Shown: piece by piece, positions 21,218 through 31,000 of the stretch | How positions within the stretch are numbered: position 1 is the stretch's first letter | Layout: each line of letters starts with the position of its first letter | Assembly (NCBI GenBank): GCA_047967505.1 | Contig: CM106540.1 | DNA from: Dipteris shenzhenensis | Lineage: Eukaryota; Polypodiophyta; Polypodiopsida; Gleicheniales | DNA length: 64,000 bases | Strand: one strand, 5' to 3' | Notes under the pieces: generated by a model | The model's database searches: none | What the model was told of the DNA's origin: nothing | Seen by the model: the letters and a program-made list of their open reading frames with translations, nothing else | Position numbers and translations under genes: made by a program

Positions 21218-23025
21218 CTAAAGTGCTACTACATCAACATGCAAGCCATCCTTGACAACAATGAAGATTTCCCGAATCCCCTCGTCTTCCTTAGTTAGTT
21301 TTAGATTGTATCACGAGCACTCACTTGCATATGTACATCTTTGCATAGATAGGTAGCATCAACCGATTTCAACCTAGGGCTTAGAAGTAATGCCTGAGTC
21401 TTAGTTGCCCTATGAAAAGAAGAAGTATATAGTTAGTCCTACCTAGTTATTAGGTCACCTACACTCAGACGCTTTCACTTAGACACACAGTCGATTACAT
21501 AAATATTTGTGTCACACACTTTCATTCCACACTCTCAAAGCATGTGTTAAAATAATCTCTCACAATACACACACACGTGTCATACATGCATACCAACTAA
21601 TCTAATGATCAATGGTACACCATATCAACATGGATGTAGGTTCAGAAACAATGCCACCACTAAAAAGGATGTGAAGAAAGAGCCCACTGCCTCAGCCACC
21701 ACGAGACCCCCTCCAGAGTTTGTAGCCATCTACCTCCTCTCAACTAAGGTGACCACAGGCATTTGTGCTTCAGAGTGATAGCTCTGATGAGGATTCTATG
21801 CATGATATAGAAACACAAGAAGTACAAATGCCACCCCAGTCACCACCGGCCTACACAACGGGGCCCTGTCCTTGGAGCTTGTGTGGCCACCTACATCAAC
21901 TTATGCTCTTTCCAACGCAACAACAGCTTTCTTAGAGCAAAGGGGTCCTAGCAGTTTGTAGGAGAGCCTAAAATCCTTGGAGCATAGTCCTACAATGACC
22001 ATGTACATCATGTACTTTCTCCATTCTTACCACTCTAGCGATGCACAGATTGGCAAGTACGACACCATCTTTGTACATCAGAGCCAACTCAATATTATAC
22101 TCGATAGTATAGTGATTCAGAGGATCTTTTCACTCCAAAATCAAGGTGCAAAATACCCCACAAGGCTTGTCGATGCTAAATTTCTTGAAATACAGCCTCT
22201 CCTCGTTGCCAAGGGCACCAAGTTTCATAAGGATGGGATATTACTTTGCACCATCATTAACCCTCGAATCAAGAAACGAGCAACATTCTTATCCACAATC
22301 CTGGGGGTTAAGTGCAGTAAGAATTGACCCCTCCCACTCCGCACATTTGTTTTGCTGAGTAGGCAGCTAAAGCAAGACTGGATCCAACACTTAGTCATCT
22401 TCTTCACAAAGAAACTGAATGATTCATTTGGCCAAAAATCCAAGATTCCACACTTATTGCTTGTAATCATCATTAAGGAAATAAAAGAGAAAGAAATGAC
22501 TTTGCCCCAGTCATCACCAAAAGCTTTTGAGGATTTGGACATCCCCTTATCTCACCAACATGGGAGCTGTCACCACAAAAGGTCACGCCACTTCAAGCGT
22601 AAATAGATGAAAAAGACTGAAGAAATGCACATGAACCAAGCTCTCCAAGCTCAAGAGAAGGCAGTGCGGGATGTGACATCCAACCTCCACCAGAGCCAAA
22701 TACAACTGACAACAATAGCAGCACAAGCTATGGCAATCCTACAGACCTCCTATGACTACTTGACCTCAGCACATGCTCAGTAAGTGGAGGAGCTGCTCAA
22801 CTCACTCTAATCCAAAAAGAAGAAGAGCTCCAACATTGCCAAGAAAAGATTGAAGACATGCGACAATCTTTGGCAACATGCACATTCAGCAACGAAGAGC
22901 TTACAAGGGATTGCCAAATCTTAAAGGACTAACTTGCCACCGCTAGAGAGGCCAACACTTCTCAAGCACATGTCTTGGGCCAATGGTCCAATACCATTGA
23001 AGTCATTCCTCGACAACGCAGGTCA
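21218..23025 (+). pseudogene. Truncated post-integrase region, gypsy internal B
   Basis: Aligned to A 9730-12030, with a deletion near 22575 that removes about 500 bp present in A. It breaks off at 'cgacaacgcaggtca' (23025), after which the sequence is LTR polypyrimidine instead of the rest of the frame. Readable piece: 21977-22327. Function unknown. Confidence 0.6.
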
Positions 23026-23536
23026 TTCCTCCTCCTCTCTCCTCCTCCTTCTCTTCCCTCCTTTCCCTCCCTCTCCTTCCTCGTCATGCTCTTATACCTT
23101 CTTTCTCTCCCACTCCTATGGTCACCTTAAACTCTTAGTCCCTCAACCCTTGACCTCCATGATCTATGAGGGAGATGAGTTCTTTGCCATGTACTCTACC
23201 CAAAACCTTGGATCCTCCTTCTAATCCTTAAAACCCTTCTAAACCCTGAAACCTGTTCTAAACCCTAGAACCTCCTTCTGAACCCTTCAACTCCCAATGA
23301 AGGAGAAAGCCTTCATTACCCAAATCATGATGATGCACGTTGTTATACATGCATGCACTATGTTTGCTTATCACACTTAAGCCTAGGTCTCTCATCGAAA
23401 TATGACCCGAGATCCTAAGCTATACTTATACCACAAACAATGACACCGATATATTTATAGGTGACAAAAAGCCTTGGAGCTCTGCATACTGAGAATACCC
23501 TGCTCTTCCTACGAAATCCGTGGGAAAGAGTCAATA
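23026..23536 (+). mobile_element. LTR3, 5'-truncated terminal LTR of the gypsy array
   Basis: It matches the polypyrimidine block and tail of LTR1 and LTR2 (from about 15150 on) but lacks the head, minisatellite and TATA region. It ends 'gaaagagtcaata', aligned to the 3' end of LTR1. After it the sequence resumes the interrupted flanking repeat. Confidence 0.75.
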
Positions 23537-23900
23537 ATTGATGACACTATCTTTTCTTGCGTATCATCGCATTCATCTAGCTTTGACACCCCTCTTTGAA
23601 AAATGTCAAAATGGACGTTCTTAATTAGAAAATTTTATTTTGTATCATGATTTCAATGTGTAAAAGTACATTGAGAATATCATTTCTACAAGTAATTGCA
23701 ACATTGTGGACCCAACCGATGAACTCATATTGTCTTGAGCGTGATCGTAGAAACTTTACAATTTCATGAGCTTTATGTATAATCTTCTTGAACCACAACT
23801 TATGCTTGTTCCAATATTTCAACACCAAGATCAAGGTGTAAGAGCACCATGATGATGCATATGATTGGGGATACTCTCTTGTAGTAGTCTACCAACCCTT
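23537..23900. repeat. Continuation of split flanking repeat unit 2
   Basis: From 'ttgatgacactatcttttctt' on, this aligns to 776-1165 of unit 1 (shared 'gaactcatattgtcttga', 'cttgaaccacaacttatgcttgtt', 'caacaccaagatcaaggtgt'). It supplies the part missing from unit 2 at 1975. Confidence 0.75.
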
Positions 23901-25446
23901 ATGTATGTGTGTGCACACGTGTGCTTGTGCATGTGCATGTGCACGCGCGCATGCATGCATGCATGTATGTATATATGTATTTCTTTTTTACTTCACCTTT
24001 AGTGATAGGATGGTATCCATTCCTTAAGTATGAATTGTTTGCGATCAAACTAGATCTCTTTTCTACGTTACCTTCATTCATAGGATGAACACTAGGTGGC
24101 ATTGCATTGCTTCTCTCAATTAGTGCATGGTTAGCAAGAGATTTTGAAAAGCTAGAGGTTGAGTTTGTATGGATTCAATAAAATAGCAAGGTATTGTTGA
24201 GCCAAAAGAGAAGATGAGCTCCAACATGCCAAAGATTCAAGAAATGTTAGTGGGGGCCAATACAAAAAGTGAGACATCAAGTGTGAAGCTTGTAAATGGT
24301 TTGCAACCACATACATACATTATATAGATGAAGAAAGGGCTTATAGTGATGGAAAGAATGAAGATTATAGGATTCAATGAACATTCAATCAATGCTTTGA
24401 ATCCATTGCTAAATCTTGAGCAACTCCAATAATAACTTGAACTACAAGTATCAAAAGTTAGATAGAGCTTAGTTTGCAATGCCAAAAATGAAAGGGCATG
24501 TTGTCACACAATGGAAGGATATACAGCAAGAGAGAAGATACTCTCCTTGAGCATTAGCACAAGGGAGAGACCTTGTCAACATGGTGAGGCAAAATTTTGT
24601 TCAGATATGCAGCTCTCCACTTTCTAGCAAACTTGTAGGCATGGATGACACCAATGTGTGAAAAATTATATAAAGACTGTTATAAGCTGTGGATAAAATA
24701 TGATAAAAAGGTTGAGGAGATGTTGTCTATAAAGTTTGTAAATTGCATAAACAATCTTGCCAAAGGGAGTTTGATTTGTTTCAATACAATGGAAAAGGCT
24801 TATCACATGACCTTGATAGTAGAAGAGGAGATACCATGAAGCAAATCAAGGAGGCCAAAATACTCATTGAGGGATGAACCCATTAAAAGTGTTGAGGAAG
24901 AATCTAGCATGCTTTATTTTGTTCTTGTTTGATTAAGACAATTGTGGTCCAAGATGGAGAATTGGTTCAAAGTGGTAGGAGTTCTAAATAGTTCCTTTGG
25001 TTGCTTGTGAGAGGGGTGATATTCGGCAAACAAGTTATGAAGTCATCTTATTGGTTGAAAGGATTTAAAGTCAAAGTAGTTGCCCAATCACTATAAGGAA
25101 AATGTTCTGTTCTAATGAAAGAGGTGTTGACCCTTTAGTGTGTTAAATTGATGTCGTTTTTTAGTCATATGTATCAAAATTTCCTTTTGATGTGTATTGT
25201 TTTACCACTCTTTGAGTCTTTGCATTGTATCTTTTGGCTCTAATGTTGGTAGACTTTCATATTAGGATTAAGCTCACTTGCTCTCTCAACTTACCTTAAA
25301 TCTCCATCCACAAGAATCATGAAGTTGTTGGGGTTTCATCCATGGGAAACCAAAAAGCCAACTTTGTTGGCACAAACTCTTTGATTTTATGGTGAATAGC
25401 TAGTGCATGGTAATGGTGGTAGGCTTTCATCTTAGGATTAAGCTCA
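23901..25446. other. Gene-poor remnant sequence
   Basis: No gene recognised. A short alternating purine-pyrimidine run lies at 23908-23975. A fragment of about 40 bp ('taggattaagctcact') occurs at about 25262 and again at 25431, just before the CT tract. Short open frames (24645-24839 and others) have no recognisable motif. Confidence 0.5.

Positions 25447-25521
<75 letters not shown>
25447..25521. repeat. Compound microsatellite (CT)n(AC)n
   Basis: About 43 bp of CT passing directly into about 32 bp of AC. It is followed to about 25670 by degenerate alternating 'acgcacgcatgc' sequence. Confidence 0.95.
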
Positions 25522-25524
<3 letters not shown>

Positions 25525-25789
25525 CACGCACCCACGCATGCACGCACATGCCTCATGCATACTACACAGAGAGCCCACACACATGCACATAAACCATGGA
25601 ATGTGTACACCCACGAAGCAACTACACGCATGTCCACTTGTGCGCACGCACTCACGCACCCACACACAAATGGATTATGTTTGGCTAGGTTTTGGCTGAA
25701 AAATTGAAAGCGTGATGTGATGTGAGTAAATCCAAAAACTGAAAATGCATTCCTGCAAGTGGAATGTAAAAGTTAGAGAGTTGATGTCA

Positions 25790-26430
25790 AGGGCTGATCT
25801 ACAATCAAGACGATAAAACCAGCAAGAAAGTGGCAGTTTCCATTATCCCAATCCTGAGCTGGAAGTAATAATACTAAGCCTGCATATGCTTCCACAGAAA
25901 ATGTGATGGGTTGTAGATGCAAAGAGACTCAAGGGCTGGCAGAGGAAAAGAAAGATGCAAAGAGGATAAAACCAGCTGACAAGAAAGAGCTGAGATTTTG
26001 ACCCCCATCCTGAGCTGGAAGTAACAATACGAAGGCTGCATATGCTTCAACAGAAAACGTGATGGGTTAAGATGCAAAGAGACTCAAGGGCTGATCTATA
26101 GTCAGCTGAAAGAAAAAGATGCAAAGGGGATAAAAGCAGCTGAGAAGAAAGGGGCAGTTCCCACTGAGAGTTTTGATGCTGGATGATGCCTCTACACAAA
26201 GTCGTGATGGGCTCTGATATGAACAGAACAAGTTAGAGGAGGATGATGAGGTTGCCAATTGTGGGTGTTCTAGATGCAAAGATACGCAAGGGCTGATGTA
26301 CAGGCAAGATGATAGAAGCAGCTGAGAAGAAAGAGGCAGATTCCACTAAGATTTTGAAAGAGCTGAAAGTAAGAGAAGACTAAAAGGCTACATATGCTTG
26401 GATGCTGCCTCCACAGAAAATCGTGATGGG
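25790..26430. repeat. Degenerate tandem repeat overlapping the 3' end of the host gene
   Basis: About four imperfect units, roughly 150-190 bp each, share 'gatgcaaagagactcaagggctg', 'agcagctgagaagaaag' and 'catatgcttccacagaaaatcgtgatggg'. On the minus strand the conserved part reads PSRF/PSRL/PSHF followed by Val-Glu-Ala or Lys-His-Met. The fourth unit forms the last ~20 residues and stop codon of the gene at 26388. Confidence 0.7.
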
Positions 26431-28097
26431 CTTTGATACCGCACAGCAACTTTGCAAATTCCACCCTCTTGTGCCCCTCCTCCATCCACCTGCACCATTG
26501 CCATATCCATCTCCTCTGTAGTTGCCTCCACTTCCTGTTTTGCAATCTCCAGCGCCTTCAAAATCTCTGCTGTCACTTTTTCAAAACCCCCATCCTTGCA
26601 CATCCCCTGACCCATCACCTCATCCTCATCTTCACCTTTATACCCCCCCATTTTCATCTCTGCCGTACCCATGTCGCTCCAACGGCCGGGCCACATGTAT
26701 TCAGACTGCCTTGTGCATGTCAATGGCGAAATATACCTTTCCAGTCCGTGGCTATGTGGATGCTGTGGGTATTCAGAATACAGCCCTGCTTCAGCTTCAA
26801 TCTCTTGTCCTCTATTTCGCCTTGGAGCGAACTCGGGTGCTTGAAAATGTTTGCGTGCATTGGGATGAGTCGCTGTATCTCTATTGGCTGAAAGACTACG
26901 TTTGCTTATTGGAGAAACCGGCAATGAATGTGTATCTGTCACACCACTCACAAGCACAAACTCAGATGCGATTTCTTGGGCATCTTGCATGTGTACTCCC
27001 CAATAACCGTGTTTTCGGGTGGTAGAACTTGAATCAGTAACGGGCCCTGTACTGCTCCTGGAATCCATCCAGCATGAACGATCTTGGCCGTCACAAGCGA
27101 AGTAATTTCGGTCCTTTAAATTAAAAGATTGCTTTCGTTGGTCATAAAGTAAGTTTTCTTCAGGGAATGTAAAATTCCGAACTAATCGCCTTTCGTTATT
27201 GAACCTACTCTGAGGTACCGCCTGACATCGGTTTCCCCAACCCCCAAGATGCATTTCTCGTGCAGGGATTGTGGTTCCAGGGAGTTGTCCTCGTGAGGTG
27301 CCTTTTGCAACCCCTCTTCCTGAACCGTTTGTCCACTCCGTGGAATACATATTTCCACCGTCACACATACTTGTTTGTGGCCAGCCTTGTTGGCCCCAGA
27401 TTGAGGCAGGCGAAGGAATTTGTTCCTTGTTTGAGGTGCCTAAAAATGTGTTGGTTGCTGAGTTTTCTACCACGAGGTTCTCGTTTGATAACCCTCCATC
27501 TGGGTAATTGTTCCAACCATCGAATTTGAAACTAGAAACTGAACTTCTTTTGGATTCAGCTCTCCCCGGAGATCCAATATGCCATCCTTTATTTTTATCT
27601 CCACATTGCTTACTAGAAACCTCTTCCTGAATTCCCTTTGTGTCTAATGTTGTGCCTGTCGTATTGGGATTGATTCCAGATCCTTCGATGGCTTCACCAC
27701 TCATAATACCGGAGTGATTATCTTCCTTTCCTGATTGGATCTGATTCAACTCTTTTGGAATTTCTGTGGTCATGAAATCACCCCTAACAAATTTTCCAGC
27801 TGCAAACTGAAGTGTGCCTTTTGGTGTTCCATATTGGAACCTGCAATTGTTTACTGTATGAGAAATGTTGGGCACAATTTTCACACCAGCATCATTGTGA
27901 CATGGATGGACGTCGCACATAGTAGTTTTGCTAATCTTCCCCTTTTCATGGGGTGATACTTCTACAAGAAGGCTTTTTCCAATGCAATGGGGACAAGAAA
28001 AGGCAGCTCCTTCGAAGTAAGCACTCTCATGATCACTGATATCTGGAACAAGGCTTTCACTATGCTTCTCAATATCGTCGTTGGTATCCTTCAAATC
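26388..28097 (-). CDS. Exon 5 (terminal) of host gene
   Basis: Acceptor 'tttttgccag|GATTTG'. 569 codons and a stop, the longest open frame in the window. Rich in Gly, Ser, Asn and Trp, with short repeats such as 'GGWGN', 'DGWNN' and 'WGQQGWP'. It carries a 'FSCPHC' pair near its start and an acidic/helical segment near the end ('EILKALEIAKQEVEATTEEM'). The last ~20 residues lie in the degenerate tandem repeat, so the natural C-terminus may have been altered. Confidence 0.75.
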   Translation of the reverse strand, partial: DLKDTNDDIEKHSESLVPDISDHESAYFEGAAFSCPHCIGKSLLVEVSPHEKGKISKTTMCDVHPCHNDAGVKIVPNISHTVNNCRFQYGTPKGTLQFAAGKFVRGDFMTTEIPKELNQIQSGKEDNHSGIMSGEAIEGSGINPNTTGTTLDTKGIQEEVSSKQCGDKNKGWHIGSPGRAESKRSSVSSFKFDGWNNYPDGGLSNENLVVENSATNTFLGTSNKEQIPSPASIWGQQGWPQTSMCDGGNMYSTEWTNGSGRGVAKGTSRGQLPGTTIPAREMHLGGWGNRCQAVPQSRFNNERRLVRNFTFPEENLLYDQRKQSFNLKDRNYFACDGQDRSCWMDSRSSTGPVTDSSSTTRKHGYWGVHMQDAQEIASEFVLVSGVTDTHSLPVSPISKRSLSANRDTATHPNARKHFQAPEFAPRRNRGQEIEAEAGLYSEYPQHPHSHGLERYISPLTCTRQSEYMWPGRWSDMGTAEMKMGGYKGEDEDEVMGQGMCKDGGFEKVTAEILKALEIAKQEVEATTEEMDMAMVQVDGGGAQEGGICKVAVRYQSPSRFSVEAASKHM

Positions 28098-31000
28098 CTG
28101 GCAAAAATCGTTGAGTGCATTAGCCCAAATTTTTATTTATGCTTGTACAGCAAGCGAAACCTTTACAGACATTCTGTACGAGTATAATACATGCTGCTTA
28201 CATTTTGTCCTCTGAGCATACCTGATTTTGAAGGCTGGCAGAAAGTTCTTTGGGCAACGCTTTTTTGGACGACTCCTGTGCACAGTATTTTGCCTCATGC
28301 ACTGAATTTCCTAGCAGCTTTGTTGCGTCTGTGATGTTGTTCAATTTTTGCTCTTCAGGATGCAATGCATGGCAGACCGCATGATCTGATACTTGACACT
28401 GCCTTTGTCTAGATGGAGAAGACAATTGTTGTAACCTGCCAATGTCTCTCTTTACATTAAGGTTACATGCACTACATGTCCAACTTCTAGGAAAAAGCAA
28501 GCTACAAAAGAGTATGTACACCTGAACCAATCATATCTGCAAAACTTTATTCACCTTATTATCGTTAACATTAGCCTCGCCAAACTTTGTATGGGAGCTT
28601 TTCAACATTCGTCAAACTTATAAATTCCAATGTGAGGCTGGACAAGAACAAGGATTGCAAAGCATATTCAAGACATGCACTGTTGTTAGGTTTGCATCAT
28701 GGGCATCTATAGGCCCATGAACATCTGTGGTCAGACAGGTCAAGGCAGGCCAAACAGCAGCAGTCAGGCACTGTTTCAGGTTGGCTGAAGCAGATTCTTG
28801 GTTGGTCGCATGCAAGAGGGGTTTTTCAGCCTATAAAGGGCCCTCCACCCCTCATTCAGTCATCAGCAGCATTGCACAGCATCAGCTCAGCTGCAGTCTC
28901 CAGCAGCTCTCCCTTCACAGCCCAACTCCCTTAGCCTCTCCAGCCAGTAGTGGATGAGGGCTTAAGCTCACGCCACTCCTTTTCAGCGAGGATCATCCAG
29001 CCCTAGAGGTATTGGTGATTTGCAGTTAGCATATTCAAGTATTGCCCACTAGGACGAGAAGCGGATTCGAGCCGCGAATTTTAGGCATGTATGTTAAGGG
29101 AGAATGTTAGGCATTGGTGATTTGCAGTTAGCATATTCAAGTATTGCCCAATAGGACGAGATGTGGATTGGTGATTTGCAGTTAGCATATTCAAGTATTG
29201 CCCAATAGGACGAGATGCAGGATTTGAGCCGCCAATGTTAGGCAGGAAAATATGGTTGGGGGGAATGAAGAATACTAATGATTGAGGTTCCAAGCCATCT
29301 AATTACTATTAGTTACTGAGGTTCCAAGTCATCTACTTACTATTTTGGCCCTCATGCTTCAGTCAAGTGGTCCTTCGGATCCCAGGAACCTGGCGGAGGC
29401 ACTGTGAGCACTGAGTCCATTTGTATATATTAGACATGCTTTTTTTTAATCTCATAAATCCTGAAGGATTCAGAGTTTTCTTGCCGGAGTATGTTGACAC
29501 TATGCACTACCTATGTCCTTTAGATCTGCTAAATCTTCCACTGACGCTTGAGGAGGGAGAGAAGGCATGAAGAGGCTCCTCCCTGCTACTCTTCCCAAGA
29601 TCAAGGAAGAAACTTTTGAAGCCCTGACACCAATGTGACAAACAAGCTAGTATCTTCTCACACAAGCCTGTCTGTGCTTATGGACTGAGTGCAGACACAT
29701 GAAAACTACCTGACATAAGCAAAGATCAGGAGTTGTCTTTCCCCTCAAAAGGGCCAGTTTTACATATGGAGTCATCATTCACCCTATCCAATATGTTGGC
29801 AATGATGCAAGACCAATCCAGTTGGGGAATTTTATCAACCAGGTCATCCAACTGAAGTTAGAGCAACAAGCTGCTGTGCTGTACATAAGCGTAGGGCTAG
29901 AGAGGAAAGAGACTGCCTTGCTCTCTAGTAAACCTTTAGAATTAAGAGAATCAACACGTGGGAGTATATGAGAGATTCTTGGACCAACTATGAAAACCAT
30001 TGTAAATGGCTCAGATGCATGTGAGAAGGTGAACATAAGCAGCAATATCAAAGTCAAGCAAGGATGCCCTTTCTACCCATTATTTAAACGTGCCCAAATG
30101 ATAAATGGATGTGGTGATACCTCCACGGAGTCTAAACTGTTTGATAAGTTTTGCCAAATGTCCAGTATGCAACTAAACAATGGAACATCATACAAGTATC
30201 CAGGTGTAGAATGTATGTGCCGACAAAGTGTCTCGGGAGGCATGAAGGCACTTTTCAGCCTCCAAAATAGATGCAGAAAATCATCCCTGTATAATTCAGA
30301 TATGAGTGTCTTTATAAAGATGATGCTAGTGCAAACAGTACTGTATGGGTGCAAAGCATGGGCCTTGCAATGTAACATTACAAGGGAAGTGACTCAGTGC
30401 AAAAAGATACTCTTAGAAGAGATCAGAAAAAGGTGGACACGTTAGCCCATTTCGCTAGCTGCAATAGGGTAGTGAAGCTCTATGCCAACATGTCCAACAT
30501 CTTGCCACTATTACTAGGATGTGAATGACTCCACAAAGCAATGAAAGGTACGAATTGGATTGAGTACAAGGGAATAGATGCCTGAAGCATGGGCGTTGCT
30601 ATTACTATTACTATAATGTGAATGACCCCTTAAAGCAATGGAAGAATAAAACAGCAAGGCTGGTACAAAATAAGGGTGGATTGGATTGAGTACAGGGAAA
30701 TACATACATCAAACCATCTGAACAAAGACCTGGCAAAGGGAGCGCTATTGTGTGGACCCCTAAGTTATTTTTCTTAGACTTCTGTAAGACCTGCAAACTA
30801 GGTGCAGCCTGTTCTGCTTGAAATAGCCTTTTGGGAAACTTGGTGCTGCTGTCAATCTGCTACTTTTATCTACGTGATGTTGCTCTTATGAAGGCCTTTT
30901 GCTGCTCTTGACTGACCCCTGTATGTACCTCTTCTACATGATCTAAATCTTTGGGTGAACAATTGCCCACGCAAAGTTTTTCCTTAGTTTTGTGGCTGAA

